DNA of 64,000 nt from Aquila chrysaetos chrysaetos (lineage: Eukaryota; Chordata; Aves; Accipitriformes; Accipitridae), in assembly GCF_900496995.4 (NCBI RefSeq), contig NC_044029.1:14012001-14076000 (forward strand), in the 5' to 3' direction. The notes beneath the pieces were generated by a model. The model had not been told where the DNA came from and made no database searches. It worked only from the letters and a program-made list of their open reading frames with translations. Position numbers and translations under genes: made by a program. Below, one piece after another: positions 11,642 through 24,159 of this stretch (positions are counted from its first letter, which is position 1; every line of letters begins with the position of its first letter).

Positions 11642-14600
11642 AGTAGCTATATTGATACAGTAAGTGTATGTGTGAAATCCAGCCCACTGCTGTCAGTAGC
11701 AAAACTCCCTGTGGATCCAAAATTATATAGAACTTCATCTTATATATAATAAACAGATTTACAGGTATTCTAGCTGAGACTTTGAAGACCACCAGGAGGA
11801 TTTGGCATCCAAATTCCATATGCAACTTCAAAAGTCTTTGCTTTGCTTTGAAAATTTGTGCCTGTGTAGTCAACTGCATTAATCAGTTGTCATATACAAC
11901 TGCAGGTTGCTGTCAAATTATTGTTTATTAACTGCAAATAATTGCATGTGCACATTCGTATGAACTTTATTTATGAACTCGTTTTCTCAAGAAGCACACC
12001 TGTGGGTGCAAATGTACACATCCCATCCTGACAATTCAGTCCTTATCTTGTACCTGCTATTTAGTCCCTCAAAAAAACCCACAAAAACCAACTAAACAAA
12101 AAAGAATTAAAAAGCTTTTCCCCACACTTCCCCTGGAGCAATATCCAAAATATACTGTTGGTTTTATCCCTGATGAAATCTTGAAATAAAACAAGCAAAC
12201 CCTTCAGATGAACTCCCCAGGCCTGAGCAGATTTAGTTTAATTTGCCACAGTCCTTTGTGGAGCTGCTGTTCCAGGGAAAGCAGCAGGTCTTGATCTTGG
12301 GCTCTAACAGATGGCCCCAACAATATGACAGTAATAGCATCTGACATGTGTTGTTTCAATGATCTCTCTAACTCTCGGAGAAGTATGCAAGCATTACATA
12401 CCGTGTGCTGCTTCAGATTGTTATTTTTGGCATGCTTCTGCTGGCATATGTTATGATGAACCATTCACAACATCTTACATTTCCATCATAAAATAAAGGG
12501 GAAATAAGAGAGTAGGTCCATAAGCCTGTCATTTAACCTTGTTCCCAAGGTAACATTTCCTTTGCATATGGGTCAGCTCCACAGAAACCAAAACCCAAAC
12601 TGCATTTTGAGCGATTAGCTGTATTGCAGGAAGTGGAGTCCCAGGGATGGTAAAGAGACAAGTTGATGGAAATATTTATGCCCGGCTCTCGGAGTGTTTT
12701 GCAGTGACACATAATCAGAGTTTTCTACAATATGCATTCAACGGTGGCAATCTACAATCTGAATGGTACCTGGTGATCAGGGAGCTGTGAGGAGCAGAAT
12801 CAGAAGGCACTGAGTGCCCCATTGAGGTGGAGCTTTCCTGCTAATTGCAGGGGTAATGAAAACATCCCCTTTCAAGCCCAGAGGATTTTCTTAAGGAACT
12901 TGTGATTTTACTCATTGCCAGGTTTAACAAAACAGGATTTCAGGCAGTGAAATGCTTTCAGCTGCAAGCAGCAAAATCTAGCTAAAGCAGAAACATCAAT
13001 GATTTTCACTGAGTGCAAGTCATTGAAATGTCTTAGCATCATAAACTACTCTTGATTGCTTTTTTCACAAACGAGCTGCTGCCAAATAGAGGACAGACGG
13101 CAACAGGGAAACCCATCTCAGCTGCTTTCCTCCTCAATTTGCAGTTACACCCCCTACCATTTTTCCCCTTAAAAGCTTATCTAGCTCCTCATAAAATTAT
13201 TTATTGTTATTGCCATGTGGGTTGTTTATTCAGTCGATGAAGGACAGGCTCCGGCAGCCCTCCATCCCCTATCCCTCCAGGCCCTTACCTCTCCTTGACT
13301 TCAGCCGACGCTGCCTTTTCCTCTGGCTTGGCTCAGCCTCGCTCGGCTCCTGTAGCCCCATCTGCCCTTCACAGTCCTGTACCTTTTTAACTGCCTCTTC
13401 TCCAAAGGTGCAGGGACTCCTTTTAGTGCATCTGAAGGGGCTCTTAAGCGGAGAGGTGTGAAAAAGCTACAGCACAGAGAGAAAGGTAAAAAAAATCATG
13501 GGGTTTGGTTGTTAGGTTTCAAAGAAGAAAGCCAAACATTCTGCAGCACAGCCTTGAATTTTCCTCTACATGAGGAGGAACATTACATGTATTTGTCACA
13601 AAGGTACCAAAGCTCCAGCATACAAAACTACAGTATTCGCACCAGAAGTATTACAGAAGAGACGTTTCAGGAGTCATAGCCGCCAAAGGTGGCCACTTCT
13701 CTCTCACTCTGGCTACAGAGCATGAGAGGGGCTTAGAAAAAATGGAAACTAAAAATGGAGAGTCCCATCTAAGTGACATGGAGAAGAGCTTCTGACTGCA
13801 GTGTATTGAAAACCCACTGGGAAAAGGGCAGGGAGAAAAGCAGGGAGGAGCGGGGAAGAGGAGCTCTTCTGCAAGAGCATCTGAGCAGGGAAGGAGCCAC
13901 TGTGATGGAGACAAGGCCAGCAGCGGACTGGTGCTCTTTGGATCCGGGGCAGACAGAAGACTTCAGCCTCCACGGAGCCGCTGGGGCATCAGCACCGATG
14001 CCAACATCTCCAGTTAGCAGCACTCTGGATATTTACACATAACCACTTGCACCAGTCTCCATGATGTCTCGGATTACAGCAGAAAGAGTGGGACAAGGCA
14101 GAAGGTCAAGAGGCAACCAGCCTGCTTTGCAGGAGGGACAGTCTCAGCTGGCTCTGGGGAAAGATTTCCACCGTTGGCAACACATGAAGGGGCTGCCCTC
14201 CGGGGAGGTTGCGATGGGCGAGCCGGCCAGAGCTCCAGCTCCCGTTTGCTCTGCAGTCATCAGAGGGGCTCAGTCCATCACCCACAGGCAGAAGATGGCT
14301 CATGCCTTCTTCCTTTCTGTATCATAGCTCTTCTTTCCTGTGCTTTTCCTTCCCTGCATGCCCCTTCCAAACTGTCAGATAAAACACTCGGTAATAAAGC
14401 AAGTGGCACTGACATTGAGTGAAACCAAGGACTGTGAAGCTGGCACTTCACTGAGATGAATGGGGTGGAAAGGTTCGTGCTTTTCTGTTAAGGCTGTCTG
14501 CAGACTCAGACAGACAACATTACATTAATTAGACTGTGGGAAGATTTTCTTGGCAAACAAAATGGTTAGAAGTTCCCTTGATTTAACAGAACCTTAGATT

Positions 14601-15303
14601 TGGTACTCTATGATGCAGTCACGCCAGTCTTGTTAACTCAACAAATAGCTGGGTCTTGGACACAAGGAAGTTATTTTACACGCAATTACAGAGAAAACCT
14701 GTAATTTCTCCCTAAATAAAAAGAACTTTTCCAGACAGCTCCAATCCATGCTCTTGTCTTTACAGTTCAGTACTCATTTAAGAGCAGTTCTAGTCTGAGG
14801 ATTATCTTTGCAGAAAATAGCATAGTCGGACTCCATACTTACAATTTTTCCAGAGACTTCCAGATCAACTCACCTTGCTAAAAGTAACAAGACCATAATT
14901 TCTTTCTCCTAGACTACTTGTCCTCCAAATTCAGCCTGGAACCTAAAATTCAAAAAAGGCTATTGTAGCTTTGGTTTTCTACTATCTCAGGAATCATCAG
15001 TAATAGTGATCGAAAACATAGTCAGGAGTTTTAACCACTTTAGTCATTGCTGTGGTGCCCCCAGGGTACGCAGGAAGACTACAGCCAACCCGTAGGTCCT
15101 TTCCGTGCGGACACAACGGTGGTCCCGCTGTCACTGTGCCTGCCTGCTGCCGCTCGCCTGTTAGCACACACGGTGCCTGCCGTATCGACAGCCACGCTCT
15201 TTTTGCCTGTCCCTCAAAAAAAAGGGTTACCCCTTCCTCCCTTATTCCTGGCTGGTTCACCCAGCTGCCAAACTGCCAATACCTCCAAGAAACAACATAC
15301 AGA

Positions 15304-15325
15304 TTTTTTTTTTTTTTTTTTTTTT
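15304..15325 (+). repeat. T22 homopolymer
   Basis: A run of 22 T. No recognisable retroposed sequence could be identified on either side, so I do not read it as a poly(A) tail of an insertion. Confidence 0.9.
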
Positions 15326-18300
15326 AAATCAGGGTAAGGTAGTTTTTATGCTAATTCAAATTCCCACTGTACCTCTGGGAGGAATGCTCACTCTAAGCAG
15401 TGGTAGCTAAGCTAAAGGAAAAGAAGTAAAACCCAAGTAACTATATCCTAACACCAAGCTTCATCTTGCCCCTTCCAGTTCTTGATGCACAGAGCCAGAG
15501 TTCTTGGGAGAGATGGACCATGCATTGATGGATGGGATGTCCAGCCCAGACGAGAGGTGCTGGGCTCCCTTCTTTCAGGCAGAAGAGCTCTTATACCTTT
15601 AGTCACTTCTGCTTCCAGCTGGCTACTGCATTTTGGAGGAAGAGGGAGGGGACTTTCCCTGCCTGAGTTTTAAAAGGGAAAGATCACACACTCCTAATTT
15701 TGTGAAATTAGTCCTCCTGGTTCCAATCAACTTGTTCCTGGCTTTCAGGAGACTTGCTCAGGGAAATGCCTGAGTGGAAATCACAGTTGGACTTTGGCAG
15801 TCGCCTAGTCCAGACAATGGCACTTTGGGGTCTTTCCAGAGATTTAGGCACTGGGAAACGCCAGAGTCAAGACTTGTGGCACTTAAGGAATTCAAATACC
15901 TCTAGGGTGTAAGCGGGAAAGGAGCTGGCATTTTCCATGCTTTTCGACTTAGGTGTCTACATTTTGCCTAAACTATACTTTCACACCCTCTATTTTGGCA
16001 CTGATGCCTAAATTCAGGAAAAGACCTGTAGAAGACACAGATACTCTCCCACCAACTGGCTACCCCTTCAAGTAACTCCCACATGAACAGAAAATTGACA
16101 GCCTGATGTCAATGCTGGTGACGTTAAGGTTGACAGTAAGTGCCTCTCCATTCCGTAATGAGACGGATACTTTATTCCGTGCCTGGTGAAAGCTAGAGAA
16201 CAGGCAAGATCAGGCTGGTGGAAGATGAAAATGTTACTGGGAGAAGCAATCAAGGAACATTATAAACAACCTTTGGATAGAAGGTGCATTACTCTGGTTT
16301 GCAAGCAGGAGGCCTGGTTAGATGCCCAGCAGCACCTGACAATCATGTAGCTGCATTAGCTGGCATGGGGTCTCTTGACTCCAGCTGGTCAGGAGCTTGT
16401 AAAATGACTGTCCATTACATTTATTACCTCCTGATTATTCTATTTACAACACGCTCTCCCCAGGGAGTCCCCTGGAGCTCCCCAGACGAGCTGCTGCAGA
16501 ATCACCAACTGCAGCAGTTGTACTGTGGAGGCTCCTACTGTATGCACACGCCTTGGGCATTCAAGAATCTGTGCTGGCAAGCTGTTAGTTTTCACCTATA
16601 ATTACCAAAATGGCTTGGGATCTGCCTGTCTGTGAGACACTTCTCTCCCCAGGTGATCAGACTGTCACAGTGGCACTCAGCGGATGCACTCAAGCTGTCG
16701 CCTTGCCAATTTAAGGAAGAGCAGGACCTGCTTGCAATGATTTTGCTGAAGAGGGCTTCAAGCTTTGAGATATTTTCCCTTAGCTTGAACAGAAAGGTAA
16801 AATTCCCTGGAATCTCTTGACTTTTACAAGTACCCCATAAAATCTCACAAAGCTTTTGCAGTGATGATAGCAGTGGTAAAGAGGGGGCATGCAATCAGTA
16901 GTTGTGAGTTGGACAGATTATTGTTTATCTACATTTCGTTATTCAGTACTTAGTCTCTAAATAAAAAGGACGCCACTGGATTACGCATCCAAATCAGCAA
17001 AAATGAAGGACTGTATCTTTTTTGAGAACTTTAAGGAGAGTGGGGGAGGAAGGGAACATAGGTCACTGAAAGAAACAAATCAAATTAACGGTAAGATTTG
17101 CACTGGCAAAGAGATTTTACATTTCAGAGTGGGACACGAGAGCCCTCCACATTTTCATTAATAAAAGAACTCATGACCTACTATTTCCAAACAATCCGCC
17201 CCCAGTGTTCAGCTCAAACACCCGAACTATCAACACTGTGGGAACAAAAAATGTAGCTTGAGCTTAATTTGGTTCATTTTTTCCTTTGTAAAGCACCACA
17301 CATCTTAGCCTGATATTCATTTTCCCTACAACTCTCTACCTCATTTACATTCACATGCCAATATACCTGCTATCAAATTTGCTCACACCATTTCCTTGTA
17401 GACCCCAAGAGCTGAGCATAGAAAGTTAATGTTGGTAGTTTAATGCCTTGAGAGGGAGAATTAAAAGCTGTTCTCCTGGCATCAAATTAACCCCAGCTTG
17501 TTTGAATATAAAGTATATAGCAAGGGGTGAGTCCCTTGATCCTTATCAGATGGGTGAAATATGCTCACATGTACAGAGATTGAGATTAGCATGAATTTAC
17601 ATAAAACAATACAGACTTGTGTGGAAGAGTGGGCTGTGTAAGGGAATACAAGCACACACCCCCCGCCCATCGGCAATCACTATTCAGTAGGAACGGTCAC
17701 GTTTGTTCCATGTGATGGAAGAACAGCAGATTAACCGACTGTTTTGACACTGATTTTGGAACAGATCCTTGAAATTAGCTGAAGTGTAGATAATGGGGTC
17801 AAAGAGATTGAGGCTATGAACTTACTGACTCCAGATAATAATTTTCCCAGTTTTTACCCCATCCATAAAGCCGTATCCTTGGTGTATGTCCTACTTCACC
17901 GCCTCCAGAAGTTCAGGAGAATAAGGTCTGTGGCTCTCTGGAAGCTCTCCTAACCCAAGTGATTTCCAACACCCTCAGAGCAGGGCAAAGTGACCTGGCC
18001 TTTGGACTTTGACACCCAAACCGCTAAGAAAATTCTTCGGATCTTAGTCCACAGTGGGAGGATCTTCACAGGATTTCTTTGCTGAGCCATAGGGGCTGTT
18101 AGAGTCTTAACTCAAAGCCGCAGCTCACTCTCAGGAATAAGCCAGCAATAGGCTTACAAACTAAATGAGCTACAAGTTGCTGCCTTCTTTTGCAAAATTC
18201 CATTCCTCCATGCAAAAGATTGTTTTACTTTACATGCTTAAGTTTGCTTTAGCCCATCTATGGGAGATCAGAAGAGATCTTACTCTGTCAGGCACAGAGC

Positions 18301-18509
18301 TTACTGGTTAATAATCAGTGATTAATGCCTCAAGCAGAAACATGGAAGATGGTCATAGAAGAAAACATTAAGCAGGCAGCACTGTGGTTCCTACCACAAA
18401 AATAAGATGCAATCTGTAACATTATCCACATTTGGCTTAGAAAGAGATGGCAGAGCTTCTGATGGCACCATTATTACAATGTATTAGCACCATTTGTGAA
18501 ATGTCCCGG

Positions 18510-18912
18510 TCACAGTGTCTCAGGATGGTTGAGGCTGGAAGGGGCACCTGGAGATTGTCTAGTCCGACCCCCCAGCTCAGAGCAGGATCAGCCAGAGCAA
18601 GTTGCTCAAGGCTGGGTCTTGCCTCTAAGGACACAGACTCCACAACCTCTCAGGACAATGCGTGCAAGTGTCTGACCACCCTCACAGTAAAAATGTTCAA
18701 GTTCCATCTCCTGTACAGCAGCTTGTGCCCATTCTTGTCACAGGGCACCCCTGAGAGGAGTCTGCTCCTTCTTCTTATCCCCATCTCCCATCAGGCATGC
18801 ATACCAATCGATAAATTCCCCCAGAGCCTTCTCTTCTCGAGCCCTCCCAACCTCTCCTCGGCCAACACATACTCCAGCCCACCACTGTGTACCGATCCCA
18901 CAGCAGTGTCAT
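18510..18912 (-). mobile_element. CR1 LINE 3'-end fragment, minus orientation
   Basis: The plus strand reads as the reverse complement of a CR1 3' end: GGTTGAGGCTGGAAGGGGCAC, GTCTAGTCCGACCCCCCAGCTC (both shortened here by divergence from the family), CTCCACAACCTCTC, CTGACCACCCTCACAGTAAA and finally AGCCTTCTCTTCTC. These are the usual landmarks in the usual order. It belongs to a different CR1 subfamily from the 34.5-kb copy and is more diverged. Open frames across it are relics. Confidence 0.85.
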
Positions 18913-18989
18913 CACTCTGAACAAGCACAAGATCATTTGGCAATGCTGGTGTCTGCATTTCTGTTACACTCACCCTGTGTCCTGCAACA

Positions 18990-19540
18990 CCGGCCGGTCC
19001 AGCCCTCAGTGCCCCCGCCCTGTGCGGGGTCTCCCCGCTCCCTGAGATGGGTTTCCATCCTCCTCTTCCCTCCGCGACCGCGTGGCTGCCAGCCAGCAAA
19101 GCAGGGCTGTCACCTCCACAGGGTGGGTGAGGGCTGGGAGACACCCTGCGCTGGAGTACGAGAGCATCCACGGGAGAGGGAGGAGAGGAGAAGGAAGTCC
19201 TGGTGCCACCCTGTGCTACGGCGTCTAGCACAGGTGTAAAACCCGGACTCTCCTTCCATGCCAAAACCAGCACACCAGACCAGACAGGGAGCAGGAACTA
19301 AACCACCACCCACCCTTTCGCGGGTATGGCTGTATTCGATGGTTTCACAATACCACAATACAGCCCGCGGCTCTCCATCCTCACGCTCCGGCACATGCTT
19401 CAGCCCGGGGATGTCACTCGGACAAATATTCTCCTGTCCTTGCCCCGAGCGAGCCACTGACCTCCAGGGACTCCCAGCGGGAGAGCCCACACGCGCAGCC
19501 CGAGGACGTGAACCGCTCCTTGTCACCAGCAGTTCCCTCC
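18990..19540. other. GC-rich patch next to a CR1 fragment
   Basis: GC-rich sequence with scattered CpGs (CGCGACCGCGTGGCTG near 19074-19089, CCGCGGCTCTCC near 19365) directly beyond the CR1 relic at 18510-18912. It contains purine-rich GGGAGAGGGAGGAGAGGAGA near 19171. Open frames on both strands are low in information and I recognise nothing in them. Confidence 0.3.
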
Positions 19541-22500
19541 GGTGAATTACCCCCCTTTAACATAGCAGCTGTGATTTTTTCAGGATTATATAAACAATGC
19601 CTGTCTCCTTAACTATCGAAGTTCCAATCTTCCCTCATCACCATACTTTCTGGGCTGTAATTATAACATTATTAACGGTTATCCATCCTCTGTGAAGTAA
19701 AGTAATCTTGACTACACCAGTTAATCAATACTTGGACAAATGAACTGAGCTTTTCCCTGGGCTAGGACAAGTAATTGTAATTATGAGATGTGATCAGCTG
19801 GTGCAGTACGGTTACTAACACATGCATCTGGCACAGGAGTGAAGTTTTAAATATCTATCAAAAGGCTCTGGTTTCACAGAGACAGTATTTCTTTAAGTCT
19901 AGTTAAGCACTTGTCAGAAACCATTAGCTTTAGCTAATTCCTCCTTCTGAGGAATGACAAGCAAGAGTCCAGTGGACTGACTATTGAGATTCCTTGCTGG
20001 CACCGTTGTCCATCTGTCTGTGCAAGTGCTGAGCAGAAGGCATCGCATTCGCAGCAAGGTCACAGGGCATCAAAGGGAAAAGCATCAGAAGGTAGAGTGG
20101 ATACGGACCAAAGAAAACAGTAATTTACTGCAAGTCTTGAACACTTTGAGGCATCTGGTAGTCAATATGGGTTAGTTACGTTATGTTTGCTCTGCTTTCT
20201 GCATGAGAACCACACGTGCAACTTCACAGAACCCTGGGCAGCAATTACGACATAGGAGACCATGGAAAAATCTGCTCGAAAAATAATCTGGCCTCTTTTT
20301 AATTTATGCATACATACATACACAAACTAAAAAATAAAAGTTCAACTGTATTGCCTAACTGAGGAGCCACGCACAAGATTAATTAGGGCAAATGGTAATT
20401 TAAACACAGAAGGGAAGGAGGGCAATAAAATACCAGTTTGCTTGTTTGCTTTAATCTTCTAAAAAGACTAGAATAGGTTAGGGTTTGGTTTGGGCTTTAC
20501 AGATCCCAGCACTGGGAAATGTCCAACAGTGAAGGACATGTGCAGGCTGAAGGCACTTACGCAAATTTATAAAGTAGATGTCCTGTCTGTCATCTTACCA
20601 TGAAACATTTTTCAGAAATCAGCACGAAATACAGGTCCTTTCTACAGTAGCAAAGATGAAGCCGTCTTCTAAAAGGGAAACACAACTCACCTTTCACCAC
20701 GTTGTAGTGCCCCAGGCAACTGAAAATAAGCTCACAAGAGGGAATCATGGAGAGCAAATGCTATCTACAACAACTTCTAGGTGAGAGGGCCAGGGAGGCT
20801 GGAAGTGGAGCGGTCATTCTCTTCAACTTGGTGGTGCTGGAAAGGGAAGATTTCTGTTTGCACCACTTGCTTACCAACAGAGAGAAAACATTTTTTCCCA
20901 GTTTGTGGCTTCTTTCCGTTATGCTATGCCCAGTAGAAAGCAGGAACTCAGGAATTTAAGGGAATCCAGATAAATCTGCTGTAGCTCCCCAGTCACAGCA
21001 AATTCTGCCCAGACTTACTTTAAGAGAGCCCTGGGACCACCCTGGTCTACACCTCTTAGCTCAAAGAGCTACCTAACTGCCAAGGACCATCACAGCCTGG
21101 TAACTCTTCGGGCAGATTCCTCCTGCTCCTCCAGACATGTGATTTATTCCAGAGCTAACCAAAATGGAAGGTTTCACTTAGATTCAGACCACTGCCAAGG
21201 TTTGCCTGGAACTTACTAAGGTCAGAAAGATACGGGGCGAGAGCCATCCAACGGAACGAAGATACCTAGTAATGCTACATTTGCAGTAACTACTCAAGGC
21301 TAACTTTACAGAGAAAAGCACTCACAGGTTGCATTTCATATCATCCTCCTCATGGGACAAGTTTGCCCCTATTGCCGTGTATTCACTCCTGCAATCCAAA
21401 GGGAACGCTGCACTTCTCCGTTGTACAGGGAGCAGATTAACTGTACTACTGCAAATCCCAGCCATGAAGCCAGTACTGCTGGCTTGCCCAGCAAACCCAG
21501 GCCAAGTGTACTGCTTCCAGAAATGGCAGCAGTAAAATCACCCACAGACTCAGCAGACATTTAACCAGGCACATCTATCCCAGTGTCATTGAGAGAGGTA
21601 GCCCTGGAACTGAGGATTCTTTTCCTGTGCATGGACAGAGGTACTGGAGCTTAGGATTTAAAACAAACTAAGAAAAAAGGGTATTTTTTTTCCTTAATAT
21701 GCTAAGATTAGGTAACTCCAACTCTTCTTCTACTGATAATCTTAAATGCCTCTCCCCTACCGAAGTCATGTAGGCTGTTTTTGTCTAACCTTCTGCCCCT
21801 TTTCCATTGTATCTATAGGAAAAAGGCAGATACTTTCCCTCTGCTGTGCAGAGTTCCCCCTTGGGTCTCCAGGAACAATGTGCCAAATGGGTGCTATGAA
21901 ATTCATGCTCTTCAGTTGCGCTGAAGCCACTGGCAGGTGCCATTCCCAACAAGGCATGCCCCCTCCGCTGCCCACCCTACCTCCTCAGCAAGATCCTAGA
22001 TTTCAGCACCCACATTGACTGCTGCTGCTGCCATCAATTTAAGCAGCTCTCAGACTAAAAGCATTTTTAGCATCAACTTTATACTCATTGTTTATGGTGA
22101 GCATAAGGGTTAGACTCAGATTCTCCCATGAAGTGACAGTCTCATCACCATCTAGCAGGAGGGGCTGCAGCAAGTAATTGCTGCTACTGACTTCTAACTT
22201 TTTTGTATTTTAGCTATGTAATTTGAAATAAGACTCCTAAACCCTCAACTATGCAGGCTGTTACCCTTATTAATAGCTTTCATAGCCATCTTTATAGCCA
22301 TCGCCTTCTTCCACCCAACCCGCTGACTCTCACTGGATTTTAAAAGCTCTACTGAATTTATACTTTGGGACAGGGATTGCCCCTTTACAATATATTTGTC
22401 CAGAATCTCCTTCCAAATAGCCCTGATAAGCACTAATGTACCATAAATAGTCAATATTAACAAGTGACTAATTATGCTCTTCTGGCAGGCTGGTCCTAGA

Positions 22501-23584
22501 TTTTCCCTCACCCAAACACTCTGACCCCACGAGCAAGAAATGTATGCAGTCAGGGCTGGCTCACAAACATTTCCAGATTAAAACCTGAAACTCCTTATAG
22601 TCCAAGTGATTTCTATTCTCAATAAAACTGGGGTTAAAGGCAGAAAAATGTCATCCTGTCTTGTAAAGCAGCTTAGCACATTTACCAAATGCCTCTGGGA
22701 GAAGCATCCCGTTTTCACCAGAGCTTTATGTGGCCAATTCAGCTGTAACAGTTCAGGTTACTTTACTATCGACAATTTGACAAGTGGACTCAAACAGGAA
22801 ATGTTTTGTGATTTCCTTTCGCAAACCTGGATGGGGAAAACATTAAATAGAAATTGAAAACTGAGCTCCCTTGGCATTCTTCTTCTGGACCTATTTTCCC
22901 AGGGAATTTAACTTCATTTTTAGAGGAGTGTTCCAATAGACCGCTGGAAAGATAACAATTGCTTCATTTCCCTTCCCTCCAGCCTTAAACAACCAGGATT
23001 TATACAGTTATTTTTATTCTTTTCAGATACCGCAGCCTTGCCTGTTTATAAAATGTAAGAGGTAGACAGATAATTGTACTATTTCACTAGTAAACAGGGA
23101 GCTGAATATGAAACTGAGCTCAGAATTGGAAACCCTGTCAGAGTGTTGGTGAATCATTGTATGAAACAAATTGTTCACTTTCTGTTCAGTCCATTAGCTA
23201 CAAGGATGGAAAGAATTGCTCTCACAACGCATAATGCTGCAATTTCCTATATTCACTCAGCACTTCCCCTTTCCCGTCTGCAAATCAGAGGCATTACATT
23301 TGAGATTTAATTCGCTCCCTCTAACCACGCTTTCATTCCCAACTCCGACAAACCAAGCTATCGCTCAGTGAAAACGCAACAGCTTTTACATAGCATTCAT
23401 TAATACAGCGCTCTTCCTCTCCTTTGGAAATAAGGTAATGGCAGGAAAACACAGAGAATTATATCGAGGCCTCTGTGCCTATCCAGCTGCAAACAGCCCC
23501 GCTTTTGGTTCTCCTGAGCTTTTTGAGACACGGCACATCAAAACTCAATCCACACGAACCCCGTGTCATTTCTATGCCAGATTT
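19541..23584. other. Intergenic sequence without recognised features
   Basis: AT-rich unique sequence leading up to the CpG island. Nothing coding or repetitive is recognised. Confidence 0.55.
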
Positions 23585-24130
23585 TGCGCCGACATCGCGA
23601 CAAGAAAACCAGTACTCGCCTACAGGTACCACGCGGCTGCCCGCGCCCTTCCCTCGTGTTTGTGAGGCTGGGGGAGCTGCCGACATTTCTAACAGTGCCC
23701 AAGCGTCGGGCTTCCTAAGCTCTTTAACGCGATTCTGCCTCTGAAACGGGGCAGGGATGATTCTATCGGTACAACCGAGAGCCCCGACCGTCCCGGAGGG
23801 CCTCACGCCGGCAGCGAGGCTGGGCCGACCGTCCCGGGCAGAGCCCTGCGCCACCTTCACCCCCAGGCCCGCGCTAGGCCGCCCGCCTCCGCGCGGCCAC
23901 GTCCCACAGGGAAACCGCCCTGGGCACCCGCCGCGGCGAGGGCTCCCGCCGCCCGACGGATCCACCGTTCCCCATCGCTGGCCTCGGAGACGAGGGGGGG
24001 GGGGGCTACGCTGGGCGGCCGAGAACGACCGCCCGCAGGATGGCCGCAATGGCGGGGGGGCCTGGAGAGGACGACTGCGTCGCCGATGCCCGGCGCTGGC
24101 AGGGACGGTGCTGGCGGGCCTCTGCTGTGC
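23585..24130. promoter_or_regulatory. CpG island without a recognised gene, about 6.7 kb downstream of TPH2
   Basis: The only strongly CpG-dense segment in the window: roughly 550 bp with many intact CG dinucleotides (GCCCGCGCTAGGCCGCCCGC, CCGCGGCGAGGGCTCCCGCC and others) in surroundings that are AT-rich and CpG-poor. Near its right edge, 24039-24055 reads GATGGCCGCAATGGCGG, two tandem YY1-like ATGGC(C/G)G motifs such as sit just after transcription starts. A splice-donor-like CCAG|GTATGAG follows at 24149-24157. No TATA box was noticed. Together these suggest a promoter, perhaps of a non-coding or unrecognised transcript on the plus strand. Open frames across it on both strands are what high GC produces by chance and match no family I know. 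Confidence 0.6.
24039..24055 (+). promoter_or_regulatory. Tandem YY1-like motifs at CpG island edge
   Basis: GATGGCCGCAATGGCGG contains two overlapping-phase ATGGC(C/G)G cores 10 bp apart. YY1 sites of this type are normally within the first tens of bases of transcripts from CpG-island promoters, oriented with the transcript, which would point to plus-strand transcription. Confidence 0.45.
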
Positions 24131-24159
24131 CTTTTTTTCAAGCAGAAGCCAGGTATGAG

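Larger units (their letters stand above)
8431..18509. other. Intergenic sequence without recognised genes
   Basis: Unique sequence with small open frames below 130 codons on both strands and no recognisable domain or splice-linked pair. It contains the TATG/TG repeat and the T22 run listed separately. A stretch near 15840-16020 (GATTTAGGCACTGGGAAACG, GGCACTGATGCCTAAATTCA) faintly recalls an old repeat. Confidence 0.55.

Noticed and set aside
18447..19273. Open frames of 157 (+) and 160 (-) codons
   Set aside because: The plus frame runs along a minus-orientation CR1 relic and the minus frame through the adjoining GC-rich patch; neither resembles a protein family.
23459..24049. A 196-codon minus-strand open frame through the CpG island
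   Set aside because: Composition is low-complexity Arg/Gly/Pro/Ser in its first part, overlapping frames are open on both strands, and no domain is recognisable. This is expected by chance in GC-rich DNA.
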